A stretch of 13,986 nucleotides of DNA, from positions 1-13,986 of the forward strand of contig JAAYJJ010000117.1 in assembly GCA_012522985.1 (NCBI GenBank). Reading direction: 5' to 3'. Positions 1 to 7,827 of the stretch are shown piece after piece. Every line of letters starts with the position of its first letter. The first letter of the stretch is position 1. The notes below the pieces were generated by a model. The model was given only the letters and a program-made list of their open reading frames with translations, had not been told where the DNA came from and ran no database searches. This DNA comes from Aliarcobacter butzleri (lineage in GTDB: Bacteria; Campylobacterota; Campylobacteria; Campylobacterales; Arcobacteraceae). A program made the position numbers and the translations under genes.

Positions 1-1
1 A

Positions 2-517
2 CTTGATAGTGATAAATGGCTTGAAGTCCATAGACAAGCACATAAAATAGATATGAAATCAACAGCTACTATGATGTTTGGTACTGTTGAAAGTGATGAA
101 GAGATTATAGAGCATTGGGATAAAATAAGATCACTACAAGATGAAACAGGTGGGTTTAGAGCCTTTATATTGTGGTCTTTTCAAAGTGCTAATACAAAAC
201 TAAAAGATGAATATCCTGATATTGGAATACAATCATCAAATAGATATCTAAGACTTTTAAGTGTAGCAAGGCTATATCTTGATAACTTTAAAAATATACA
301 ATCATCTTGGGTTACACAAGGAAGTCATATAGGGCAACTTGCCCTGCTTTTTGGAGCAAATGATCTTGGAAGTACGATGATGGAAGAAAATGTTGTAAGA
401 GCTGCAGGAGCTGAAAATAGGATGAATCAAGATGAGATGATAAGACTTATCAAAGATGTAGGTGAGTTTCCAGCAAAAAGAGATACAGCTTATAATGTAC
501 TACAAAGGTTTGATTAA
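2..517 (+). CDS. mqnC: Cyclic dehypoxanthinyl futalosine synthase MqnC, C-terminal part (5' end outside window)
   Basis: The frame is open from base 2, so only the last 171 residues are present; the radical SAM CxxxCxxC motif would lie upstream of the window. MqnC is a radical SAM enzyme that cyclises dehypoxanthine futalosine in the futalosine route to menaquinone, the quinone used by Campylobacterota in respiration. What I recognise is the conserved tail: the STATMMFGTVE segment (about residues 20-30 of the visible part), the FRAFILWSFQ block, and the C-terminal stretch containing GAENRMNQDEMIRLIKDVG and AKRDTAYNVL, which is typical of MqnC and related MqnE. I choose MqnC over MqnE from the overall look of this tail, without an alignment. 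An internal ATG at 53 is not a start. The next gene begins two bases after the stop, which suggests co-transcription. Confidence 0.88.
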   Translation, partial: LDSDKWLEVHRQAHKIDMKSTATMMFGTVESDEEIIEHWDKIRSLQDETGGFRAFILWSFQSANTKLKDEYPDIGIQSSNRYLRLLSVARLYLDNFKNIQSSWVTQGSHIGQLALLFGANDLGSTMMEENVVRAAGAENRMNQDEMIRLIKDVGEFPAKRDTAYNVLQRFD

Positions 518-519
518 TA

Positions 520-1824
520 ATGAATTATTTGTTGAAAACAATATTAATTTTTATATTTTTACAAGGAAGTTTAATGAGTGTAACTCTAAAAGAGATAGAA
601 GTAAATGGTGAAAAAATAACTACAATTTATGAAAAAAATAGTATTCCAACTATAAACTTTCAGCTTGTGTTTCAAAATAGTGGTTATATAACAGATTTTA
701 AAAATCAAAAAAGTGGATTAGCAAATTTGAGTGCTTTGATGTTAAATGAAGGTACAAAAAAACTAGGATCTACTAACTTTGCAACTTTGCTAGAGAGTAA
801 AGCAATAACTATCAATACAAGTTGTGGACTAGAGACGTTTGTTATAGAGATAAGTGCTTTAAAAAGTGAATCAAAATATGCCTTTTTATATCTTAATGAA
901 CTTTTAAAAGATCCAAATACTACAAAAGATTCATTGGATAAGTTGAAAAATTTAATTATTAGTACTATAAAAAGAAAAGATAGTGACTATGATTATATAG
1001 CTAAACAAGAACTTAAAAAAATAGTTTTCAAAAATACTCCATTACAAAACTCTAGTTTAGGTGAAATAGAAGATATAGAAAAAATATCTATAAAAGATGT
1101 AGAGACTTTTTTAAATAATACTCTTACTTTATCAAATCTTATTTTAGTTGCAGGTGGAGATATAGAGTTTGAAGAGTTTAAAAATGAAATCACTCCTATT
1201 GTTAAAAACCTTCAAAAAGGTACACCTCAAGAGCTAGAGATTATTAAAGCAAAAGATACCAAAGAGTATCAAGAATTTTATAAAAATACAGAACAAGCTT
1301 ATATCTATTTTGCTTCACCTTTTGAAACAGATTCCAAAAACCAAGAAAACTATAAAGCAGAAGTTGCATCTTTTATACTAGGTGCTAGTGGTTTTGGTAG
1401 TAGATTTTTAGAAGAGATAAGAGTAAAAAGAGGCCTAGCATACTCAGCTTATGGGTATATAACTATCAATAAATCAAATTCCTATTTTACAGGATATCTT
1501 CAAACAAAACTAGATAAAGCAGATGAAGCAAAAGAGCTTGTTGTTAGTTTAGTAGAGGATTTTATCAAAAAAGGTGCAACTCAAGAAGAGCTAGAAAGTG
1601 CAAAACTTTTTTTACTTGGAAGTGAACCTCTTAGAAGTGAGACTCTAAGTCAAAGATTAGGAAGAGCTTTTACTTATTATTATAGAGGTTTACCACTTGA
1701 TTATAATGAAAAAGAGCTAGAGTTAATAAAAAAACTAAATTTAGAAGATTTAAATAAATATATAAAAAATCATAGCGAAATAAACAATTTATCTTTTGCT
1801 ATAGTAACAAATAAGGAAAAATAA
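520..1824 (+). CDS. M16-family zinc-peptidase homologue lacking the HxxEH motif, probably exported
   Basis: The 434-residue protein has the two-domain layout of M16B peptidases (pitrilysin/PqqF/mitochondrial processing peptidase family). Residues 1-20 look like a signal peptide (Lys-6 followed by a hydrophobic run), so a periplasmic location is likely. In active members the first domain carries HxxEH; here the equivalent site reads N69-L-S-A-L73 within [14 protein letters not shown], so both histidines and the glutamate are absent. The second domain keeps the R/Y element, IRVKRGLAY with R301 and Y308, which in two-subunit M16B enzymes belongs to the non-catalytic subunit. The family call is therefore firm, but proteolytic activity is doubtful. 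No active partner subunit is in the window. I recall similar motif-less homologues in Campylobacter, so the loss is probably old. A weak Shine-Dalgarno sequence (AAAGG, 504-508) precedes the ATG. The stop codon TAA shares one base with the gltX start. Confidence 0.85.
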   Translation: MNYLLKTILIFIFLQGSLMSVTLKEIEVNGEKITTIYEKNSIPTINFQLVFQNSGYITDFKNQKSGLANLSALMLNEGTKKLGSTNFATLLESKAITINTSCGLETFVIEISALKSESKYAFLYLNELLKDPNTTKDSLDKLKNLIISTIKRKDSDYDYIAKQELKKIVFKNTPLQNSSLGEIEDIEKISIKDVETFLNNTLTLSNLILVAGGDIEFEEFKNEITPIVKNLQKGTPQELEIIKAKDTKEYQEFYKNTEQAYIYFASPFETDSKNQENYKAEVASFILGASGFGSRFLEEIRVKRGLAYSAYGYITINKSNSYFTGYLQTKLDKADEAKELVVSLVEDFIKKGATQEELESAKLFLLGSEPLRSETLSQRLGRAFTYYYRGLPLDYNEKELELIKKLNLEDLNKYIKNHSEINNLSFAIVTNKEK

Positions 1825-3125
1825 TGTTAAGATTTGCACCAAGCCCAACAGGTGATATGCACATAGGTAACTTAAGAGTTGCCCTTTTTAACTATATACT
1901 GTCAAAACAGCTAAAAGAAGACCTTATAATCCGTATAGAAGATACAGATAAAGAAAGAAATATAGAAGGCAAAGATAAAGAGATTTTACAAATGTTAGAG
2001 CTTTTTGGGATAGAGTATAAAATGGCACACTATCAAAGTGATAATCTAAAATATCATCAACAATTTGCTATGCAACTTTTAGTAGAAAAAAAGGCTTTTG
2101 CTTGTTTTTGTAGTGATGAGAGACTTGATGTTCAAAGAGAAGATGCTAAACAATCAAATAAACCATATAGATATGATGGACATTGTGAAGTAATAAGTGA
2201 TGAAGAGGTTTTAAATAACGAATCAGGATTTACAGTAAGAATAAAAAAACCATCAAATAGTATTAAATGTACAGATGAGCTAAGAGGTGAGTTTAATTAT
2301 GATCCTTTTGATGTAGATTCTTTTATTATTATGAGGAAAGATAAAACTCCAACATATAACTTTGCATGTGCTATTGATGATATGCTTTATGATATATCTT
2401 TGGTTATAAGAGGTGAAGATCATCTATCAAATACACCAAAACAAAAGCATATAAGAGACTCTTTAGGATATACAAAAGAGATTAAATATCTTCATCTTCC
2501 TATTATTCTCAATGCCCAAACGGGCAAAAAAATGAGTAAAAGAGATAATGCTTCTAGTATCCAATGGCTTATAGATGAGGGCTTCTTACCTATAGCTATA
2601 GCAAATTATTTAGTTCTTCTTGGATGTAAAACACCAAAAGAGATATTTACTATAGAAGAGGCTATTGTTTGGTTCGATATCAAATCAATCTCAACAAATG
2701 CACCTAAGTTTGATATAGATAAACTAAGATTTATCAATAAAGAGCATCTAAAAACTATAGATGAACTAAGACTTTCAAAAATCTTAGGATATGCAGATAG
2801 TGATATAGGGTCTTTAGCAAAAGTATATCTTGAAGAAGCTAGTACTACAAAAGAGTTAAAGGGTAAACTAAATGCTATTTTTTCTCCAAAAATCACACAA
2901 GATGATTATGAAAAAGAGGTAGAAACTATCAAGAAAATTGCTTTAGATATGCCGTTTTTTGATCAATATGATGATTTTAAAAACTATATTTCAAATCAAA
3001 GTGGACTAAAAGGTAAATCTCTTTTTATGCCTCTTAGATTTTGTTTAACTGGTGTTTGGAATGGTCCAAATATAAGTGATATATATCCATATATCAAAAA
3101 TTATCTACAAGAAATAATCAAATAG
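1824..3125 (+). CDS. gltX2: Glutamyl-tRNA synthetase, GltX2 type
   Basis: This class I synthetase attaches glutamate to tRNA in the cytoplasm. The N-terminus has the signature [15 protein letters not shown] with the HIGH-type motif at residues 13-16 (HIGN). The LIRIEDTD block follows, then a possible zinc site (CFC near residue 95 and a further Cys after YDGH), the [29 protein letters not shown] block (quoted in part), and KMSKR at 236-240. At 433 residues it is shorter than a typical bacterial GltX. Campylobacterota usually carry two paralogues; the [18 protein letters not shown] start and KMSKRD motif look like GltX2 of Helicobacter pylori as I remember it. That enzyme charges tRNA-Gln with glutamate for later amidation by GatCAB. 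The specificity here is inferred. AAGGA (1813-1817) is well placed for the ATG at 1824. The gltX-yggT-slt order is shared with C. jejuni. Confidence 0.93.
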   Translation: MLRFAPSPTGDMHIGNLRVALFNYILSKQLKEDLIIRIEDTDKERNIEGKDKEILQMLELFGIEYKMAHYQSDNLKYHQQFAMQLLVEKKAFACFCSDERLDVQREDAKQSNKPYRYDGHCEVISDEEVLNNESGFTVRIKKPSNSIKCTDELRGEFNYDPFDVDSFIIMRKDKTPTYNFACAIDDMLYDISLVIRGEDHLSNTPKQKHIRDSLGYTKEIKYLHLPIILNAQTGKKMSKRDNASSIQWLIDEGFLPIAIANYLVLLGCKTPKEIFTIEEAIVWFDIKSISTNAPKFDIDKLRFINKEHLKTIDELRLSKILGYADSDIGSLAKVYLEEASTTKELKGKLNAIFSPKITQDDYEKEVETIKKIALDMPFFDQYDDFKNYISNQSGLKGKSLFMPLRFCLTGVWNGPNISDIYPYIKNYLQEIIK

Positions 3126-3128
3126 GAG
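3124..3128 (+). promoter_or_regulatory. Ribosome binding site of yggT overlapping the gltX2 stop
   Basis: AGGAG lies five bases before the yggT ATG and shares two bases with the TAG stop of gltX2 (3123-3125). The ribosome ending gltX2 therefore sits on the yggT initiation site, which favours translational coupling of the two genes. Confidence 0.7.
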
Positions 3129-3133
3129 TAGTT

Positions 3134-3409
3134 ATGACTGATGCATTTTTAAGTTCTGTTTTTATTGTTATTATTAGTATTATCTCACTATATAAGTGGG
3201 TTATAATCATTTCTGCACTATTAAGTTGGGTAAATCCTGATCCTTATAACCCTATAGTTCAAACATTACATAGATTAACTGAACCTACATATAGAGTCAT
3301 AAGAAGATATATCCCTACTGTATTTGGTGGTATTGATTTGGCTCCAATAATTGTTATTTTTGGATTGATATTTTTGGAAACTTTTTTAACGAGACTTTTT
3401 ATAGGGTAA
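3134..3409 (+). CDS. YggT-family integral membrane protein
   Basis: This 91-residue inner-membrane protein has two hydrophobic segments, at about residues 8-31 and 66-88. They flank the YggT signature: SWVNPDPYNPIVQ, then TEPTYRVIRRYIP, then GGIDLAPI. Its length matches the single-repeat YggT proteins of Campylobacterota and cyanobacteria (YlmG/CCB3 family). In other bacteria members have been linked to osmotic shock tolerance and to cell division or membrane organisation, but the molecular role is not settled. It is preceded by a strong AGGAG, lies nine bases after gltX2, and is followed after four bases by slt. Its position beside a lytic transglycosylase fits an envelope role, though that is inference. 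Confidence 0.9.
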   Translation: MTDAFLSSVFIVIISIISLYKWVIIISALLSWVNPDPYNPIVQTLHRLTEPTYRVIRRYIPTVFGGIDLAPIIVIFGLIFLETFLTRLFIG

Positions 3410-3413
3410 TGTC

Positions 3414-5033
3414 ATGCTAAAAAAGAGTTTATTACTATCTTTATCTTTTTTATTTGTACAAGCAGATCTGTTGTATAAAGAGCTTAAAATAGAAGATCTA
3501 CAAGAGCTTCCAAGAAGCCTTACAAAGGATTTTTATATCTGGCAATATCTAAATCAAGATATAAGCTCAGATGAAGCAGATCTTGCTCTAGCAGAGATAA
3601 AGTATATGAACAATAATCTTTTTTATAGATATGCTAAAAAACAAGATAACGATGAAACTTACGCTGTAGCTCAGTGTATGCAAGCAAATGCAAAAGATTT
3701 ACTAGATCAAAGTGATGATTGTATAGTTACAGGGCTTAGCTATGGTAAGGCTTTAAGTTTAAATTTCAATGAAATAGATCTAATCATAGATAAACTATCT
3801 CTAAACTATCCCCTTAAAGCTGAATCATTAAAAGTTATAAACTCTAGTTTACCTTTTGTTAAACTTGCATCTTCTTCAAAAGAGATTTTTTTTGAAGTTT
3901 TTAACAAAACCACAAAAGAGTTTAGATTTGAAAAACTAAACTATAAGCTACCTCAAGCTTTGATGAATAAAATCAAAGATGATAAAAGATTTAACCAAAC
4001 TATTAAGCTAATTGTTACTGACACTAAGCTAAAAAATCTTCAACAATCACTTATTGGAATAGATGATAGCTCTTTAAATTTTCAAAGTTCATTTCTCCTA
4101 GCACTCAACTCTATAATAAATGCCTCTTATGATCCACAAATGGCTATGAATTATTTAGAAAATGCCTATAAAAAAGCATATTTTTCTATAGATAAAGATA
4201 TGGTTTTATTTTGGCAATATCAGCTAAATCAAGAAGAGGAATTTTTAGAAAAACTTAGTCAAAGTAGTGATATAAATATCTACTCCATCTATGCTAAAGA
4301 GCATTTTAATAAAGAGTTTGATAATCTTATTTTTACTCTTAAAATAAACCAAGAGTTACAAGAGCCTACTATCTCACAGTTTGATTGGGTTAGGATGCTT
4401 CAAGATGGTATTAAATATGACGAAGAAAATCTTTTAGAGTATGAAAATAGTTTTTCTAGATATGATATACCATATCTAGCAAATATATACCATAGGTACT
4501 ACAAATATCAAAAAGCTATTTTCCTAAGCCCTTATGAAGAGTATTTAGGTAAATCTTCTATTCATAGAAAATCTCTTATTTATGCTATAGCTAGGCAAGA
4601 AAGTGGTTTTATTCCAACATCTATATCAAGTGCTTATGCTCTAGGAAGTATGCAAATAATGCCTTTTTTGGTTGAGTCTTTATCCAAAGAGTTTGAAGAA
4701 GATATTTATCTTAAAGATATGTTTGATCCACAAATCAATGTCAAATATGCCAATAAACATCTAGATTATCTTGAATCAAAGCTATCTAGCCCACTGTTTG
4801 TAAGCTATGCTTATAATGGTGGTATAGGATATACAAATAGAAATATAATTCCTTTGTTTAAAGAAAACCTACCATATATGCCTTATATGGCTATAGAATT
4901 AGTAAGCTATGATGAAACAAAACAGTATGGCAAAAAGGTACTAGCTAATTACTATATCTATATAAACCATCTACAAAATAAACAAACTAAATTTGCTTCT
5001 TTAATAGAAGGAATAAAAGAAGATATTAAATAG
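3414..5033 (+). CDS. slt: Soluble lytic murein transglycosylase (Slt), periplasmic
   Basis: Slt cleaves the MurNAc-GlcNAc bond of peptidoglycan to give 1,6-anhydroMurNAc ends in the periplasm. The 539-residue protein starts with a signal peptide (K3 K4, hydrophobic run, probable cleavage after VQA near residue 17). A long helical region follows, matching the ring-shaped alpha-superhelical part of Slt70-like enzymes. The catalytic GH23 domain occupies about residues 380-510: RQESGF with catalytic Glu396, GSMQIMP at 411-417, the DPQINVKYANKHLDYL helix, and AYNGG at 466-470. All expected GH23 motifs are intact. The ATG at 3414 lies four bases after yggT, so the gene is probably the last of the operon. 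Its final eight bases overlap the 3' end of priA on the other strand. The homologue in C. jejuni (Cj0843c) is also next to yggT and gltX. Confidence 0.94.
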   Translation: MLKKSLLLSLSFLFVQADLLYKELKIEDLQELPRSLTKDFYIWQYLNQDISSDEADLALAEIKYMNNNLFYRYAKKQDNDETYAVAQCMQANAKDLLDQSDDCIVTGLSYGKALSLNFNEIDLIIDKLSLNYPLKAESLKVINSSLPFVKLASSSKEIFFEVFNKTTKEFRFEKLNYKLPQALMNKIKDDKRFNQTIKLIVTDTKLKNLQQSLIGIDDSSLNFQSSFLLALNSIINASYDPQMAMNYLENAYKKAYFSIDKDMVLFWQYQLNQEEEFLEKLSQSSDINIYSIYAKEHFNKEFDNLIFTLKINQELQEPTISQFDWVRMLQDGIKYDEENLLEYENSFSRYDIPYLANIYHRYYKYQKAIFLSPYEEYLGKSSIHRKSLIYAIARQESGFIPTSISSAYALGSMQIMPFLVESLSKEFEEDIYLKDMFDPQINVKYANKHLDYLESKLSSPLFVSYAYNGGIGYTNRNIIPLFKENLPYMPYMAIELVSYDETKQYGKKVLANYYIYINHLQNKQTKFASLIEGIKEDIK

Positions 5034-6867
5034 TATCCATATCTACACTAAAAGTTGGATTTTTTATAGCATAAATAGCTTCCAAAAGAGATGTTGGGCT
5101 TTTGCTTCGTAAAAGTATTTGATATCTATATTTATTGGCTATTTTAAAAACACCCTCTTCCCCAAATCCTATAATTTGGATATTTTTATTTTCAAATAAT
5201 AGTTGTAAAGTTTGTTGCATATTATCATATGCTATTTTATGATTTTGATGAACAAAAGAGAGCTTCGCTAACTTTACAAATGGAGGATAAAGATCTTTTC
5301 TAAACTCTAGTTCACTATCTAAAAACTCTTTATAATCATTTGTTATTTGAGAATAAAAAAACTCTTTATTTTTAGTTTGGATCAAAACCTCACCATCACC
5401 TTTTCTACCACTTCTTCCTGCTATTTGCAAAAGTAAAGAAAGAGCATTTTCTCTTGATCTATAGTTATTTGATGATAAAATAGAGTCTATTCCCAAAATA
5501 ACTGCTAATTTTACATTGTGATAGTCATGTCCTTTACTTAGCATTTGTGTACCTATAAGTATCTGTATTTTATTATCATTAAAATCACTTAATACTTTTT
5601 TGAGCTTAGTTTCACTACTTATCTCATCTCTATCAAACCTTGAGATCTTAACACCATCTAAGATCTCTTTTAGACTACTTTCAACCTCTGCTGTTCCTAA
5701 TCTAAAATTTTTAATAATCCCTATATTACAACTTGGACACTGCTCTTTAATACCCTCACTATAGCCACAATAGTGGCATTTAAGTATTTTATGGTTTTTA
5801 TGCAAACTCATAGCCACACTACAATATGGACATTTAATAGACTCACCACAGCTATCACATATTTGGTATTTGAAATTTGCTCTTGTAGGTAAAAAAACTA
5901 TAACTTGGTTATTATTATCTATAGTATTTTTGATTTTATTGATTATAAAATCATTTAATCCTAGATTACTTGTATCAAAAATAAACTTCTTTTTTGTTTG
6001 ATAATATGTTTGAGACAATCTAAAATAAGCTATCTTATGATATGTTACAAGTGAAGGTGTAGCACTTCCTAAGAGTACTTTGATATTAAACTTATTACCT
6101 ATAAAAATAGCTAGATCTTTTGCATTGTATTTTGGGTTTTGATTGCTTTTATATGAGTCATCATGCTCTTCATCAACAACTATCAAGCCAAGCTTACTAA
6201 ATGGTAAAAAAAGTGCAGATCTAGCTCCTGCTATGATTTTGATAGTTCCATTTTGTAGCTTATTTAGAGTATCATCTTTTGTTTTTTTGCTTACTTTAGA
6301 GTGCCAAAGGGCAACTTGATCACCAAATACAGCTTTAAGTCTTTTTTGCATTTGTGGTGTAAGTGAGATTTCTGGCATCATAAGTAAAGCTTGTTTACCC
6401 TCTAAAAGAGCCTCTTTTATAAGCTTAATATATATTTCAGTCTTACCACTCCCTGTATCAGCAAATAAAAGTGAGACTTTTTGTTTATCTATAAATTCTA
6501 AAGCTTCCATCTGTTTAGAAGATAGATTAATATTATCGTTTATATTTGGATCTATTTGCAATAAGGTTATATTGTTATCAAAAGGGGTAAAAAGATTTAG
6601 ACAAATTCCAAGATGAGAGATATAATAACTTGAAATAAATTTGGCAATATCTAACATCTGTTTTGAAAAAAAACAGCTACTAACACTATCTATATCTACA
6701 CATTTAAAATCAGGTTTTTCTACTTCTTTTAAAACAACAGCTTTACTTGTGTTTTTTCTATTTTTTAACCTTACCTCTACAACTCTACCTATATCTAACT
6801 CTTTACTATATTGATAGCTTAGTGGTGCCATATTTGAGCCTATTATGGAGAGTTCATAATATTTCAT
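5026..6867 (-). CDS. priA: Primosomal replication restart helicase PriA
   Basis: PriA recognises abandoned replication forks and starts reloading of the replicative helicase DnaB. The 613-residue protein has the superfamily 2 helicase set: Walker A DTGSGKT at 137-143, Walker B DEEH at 232-235, GSATPS near 268, GTQMLSKGHDY at 439-449 (motif V) and QIAGRSGRKG at 481-490 (motif VI). Inserted between the two RecA-like lobes is the zinc region with eight cysteines (C337, C340, C346, C349, C364, C367, C377, C380), enough for two zinc ions. It is about 120 residues shorter than E. coli PriA; the difference appears to lie mainly in the N-terminal DNA-binding part before Walker A. Its ATG overlaps the pseudopilin stop in an ATGA arrangement, so translation is probably coupled. 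The stop lies inside the slt 3' end. Confidence 0.96.
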   Translation of the reverse strand: MKYYELSIIGSNMAPLSYQYSKELDIGRVVEVRLKNRKNTSKAVVLKEVEKPDFKCVDIDSVSSCFFSKQMLDIAKFISSYYISHLGICLNLFTPFDNNITLLQIDPNINDNINLSSKQMEALEFIDKQKVSLLFADTGSGKTEIYIKLIKEALLEGKQALLMMPEISLTPQMQKRLKAVFGDQVALWHSKVSKKTKDDTLNKLQNGTIKIIAGARSALFLPFSKLGLIVVDEEHDDSYKSNQNPKYNAKDLAIFIGNKFNIKVLLGSATPSLVTYHKIAYFRLSQTYYQTKKKFIFDTSNLGLNDFIINKIKNTIDNNNQVIVFLPTRANFKYQICDSCGESIKCPYCSVAMSLHKNHKILKCHYCGYSEGIKEQCPSCNIGIIKNFRLGTAEVESSLKEILDGVKISRFDRDEISSETKLKKVLSDFNDNKIQILIGTQMLSKGHDYHNVKLAVILGIDSILSSNNYRSRENALSLLLQIAGRSGRKGDGEVLIQTKNKEFFYSQITNDYKEFLDSELEFRKDLYPPFVKLAKLSFVHQNHKIAYDNMQQTLQLLFENKNIQIIGFGEEGVFKIANKYRYQILLRSKSPTSLLEAIYAIKNPTFSVDMDTI

Positions 6868-7319
6868 TGGCTTATTTCTTTACATAAAATATCTGTATTA
6901 TTACAATCAAATCTATTTGTAATATTATCAAAGATAAACTCCACACTACTATTTATATCCAAAAAAGCAAGATATTTATTTGTAGAGATTTTAACCCAAT
7001 CCCCACCTTTGGCACTTTCTTGGCTGGATGATATTATAGGATAATTTAAAAGCTTTATATTATTATTACCACCAAAGAGTAACTCTCCTTGTTTATTTAT
7101 AGGTGCATTATCTAAAGTATCTATTGTTTTACGTTCATTGGAAAGTAGTAAGTTTTGTTTTGCATTTGCTAAAGATAACCTAATCATTGCTATATCAGAG
7201 CTTATTTTTGTTTTTATAGATAAGTTTACAACATTGCCAAACTTACCAATAGCAAAATAAGAGATAATAGAAAGCACTACAATAACAAAAATAACCTCTA
7301 TTAAACTAAATGCTCTCAT
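6864..7319 (-). CDS. Type II secretion / type IV pilus-like pseudopilin
   Basis: The 151-residue protein begins with a class III signal: a very short leader (MRA), then FSLIEV with Glu at mature position +5, then a hydrophobic helix to about residue 25. This is the prepilin N-methylation motif cleaved and methylated by PilD-type peptidase, although the -1 residue is Ala and not the usual Gly. The rest is a small globular pseudopilin domain with two cysteines close to the C-terminus (C139, C146) that could form a disulfide. Such proteins assemble into short periplasmic pseudopili used in DNA uptake or protein secretion. Campylobacter CtsT and related transformation proteins are of this kind; I cannot show that this gene is orthologous. 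Both ends overlap their neighbours by four bases (ATGA), placing it firmly in the unit with priA. Confidence 0.82.
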   Translation of the reverse strand: MRAFSLIEVIFVIVVLSIISYFAIGKFGNVVNLSIKTKISSDIAMIRLSLANAKQNLLLSNERKTIDTLDNAPINKQGELLFGGNNNIKLLNYPIISSSQESAKGGDWVKISTNKYLAFLDINSSVEFIFDNITNRFDCNNTDILCKEISQ

Positions 7320-7525
7320 ATTTTAGGTAGTTTTTCAGAAATAAGTTTAATCCCCTCTTTTAGAACTACACACTCTTGTGACTTTTGTGCATAAGCTGCA
7401 AGAAGCTCTTGGATTGTTAAATTTACATCCTTCTTTAAATAAGAAGTCATCTCAGCTTCTAATAGCTCATCAACTTCTAAAGAATAAGCCAAATGATTAA
7501 TATAAAATACTATCTTTTTTTTCAC
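7316..7525 (-). CDS. Small hypothetical protein, GTG start
   Basis: I do not recognise this 69-residue protein. It has a basic MKKK start and a short stretch (IVFYINHLAYSLEVDELL) that could be two beta-strands. The rest is predicted helical and rich in Glu, Leu and Ala; one Cys lies in the C-terminal half. It has no signal peptide or convincing membrane segment. The only reasonable start is GTG at 7525, supported by AAAGG (7536-7532) at proper distance; no ATG lies in frame. The first 29 bases overlap the end of the coiled-coil gene in another frame, and its stop overlaps the pseudopilin ATG. The tight overlaps suggest coupled synthesis of the coiled-coil protein, this protein, the pseudopilin and PriA. 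It might be a partner of the coiled-coil protein, but nothing in the sequence proves that. Confidence 0.65.
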   Translation of the reverse strand: MKKKIVFYINHLAYSLEVDELLEAEMTSYLKKDVNLTIQELLAAYAQKSQECVVLKEGIKLISEKLPKI

Positions 7526-7715
7526 TCATTGCCTTTGAGATAGCCAAAGCTCTATCAATATTTAAAAGCATATCTTCATTATTTCTAAGCAACTCATCAT
7601 TAACATCTTTGAGTCGTTCAAGCTGTACTTTTAATGTTTGATTTTCAAACTTCAACTCTTCATATTCTTGTAAAATATATTCTATTTGTTTATTCAAATT
7701 TTCTAATAATTCCAT
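7497..7715 (-). CDS. Small coiled-coil protein (72 aa)
   Basis: The protein is almost entirely one amphipathic helix: residues 2-50 show heptad-like Leu/Ile spacing with many Glu, Lys, Asn and Gln (ELLENLNKQI, then YEELKFENQTLKVQLERL). It resembles short cytoplasmic coiled-coil proteins such as ZapB or SlyX in style, but I cannot assign a family. A longer reading from TTG at 7733 would add six residues (MWYNTI); I reject it because no ribosome binding site precedes it and because an extended -10 promoter lies across those bases. With the ATG at 7715 the transcript would start at or next to the initiation codon, so translation may be leaderless. It is the first gene of the unit that ends with priA. 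Confidence 0.65.
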   Translation of the reverse strand: MELLENLNKQIEYILQEYEELKFENQTLKVQLERLKDVNDELLRNNEDMLLNIDRALAISKAMSEKKDSILY

Positions 7716-7721
7716 AATAGT

Positions 7722-7730
7722 ATTGTACCA
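7722..7730 (-). promoter_or_regulatory. Extended -10 promoter of the coiled-coil/pseudopilin/priA unit
   Basis: Read on the minus strand, TGGTACAAT forms an extended -10 element (TGn followed by TACAAT at 7727-7722), with a T-rich stretch upstream, as is common for the vegetative sigma factor in Campylobacterota. There is no clear -35 hexamer. The expected start point is about seven bases downstream, at position 7715, the first base of the ATG. No Shine-Dalgarno sequence lies between. This is motif-based prediction only. Confidence 0.5.
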
Positions 7731-7800
7731 CAAAAAGTTAAATAAGAGGTAAAGTTACGATATTTTTTAATAGTTTTTTTATTTTAACTTAGCTTTGTTA

Positions 7801-7825
7801 TAACAGGAGAGTTTTTCTCCTGTTA
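7801..7825 (-). terminator. Perfect 10-bp hairpin after acnB (terminator or mRNA stability element)
   Basis: TAACAGGAGA (7801-7810) and TCTCCTGTTA (7816-7825) form a perfect 10-bp stem with a five-base loop. It begins two bases after the acnB stop codon. On the acnB transcript the stem is followed by UAACAAAGC and then A-rich sequence, so the U-tract of a standard rho-independent terminator is missing. On the + strand four T follow the stem, but no + strand gene lies upstream of it. It could act as a weak terminator, as a 3' end protection element, or as a protein-binding hairpin. Confidence 0.6.
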
Positions 7826-7827
7826 TT

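Noticed and set aside
2606..2896. Minus-strand reading frame of 96 codons opposite gltX2
   Set aside because: It is an antisense shadow of an intact, conserved synthetase gene.
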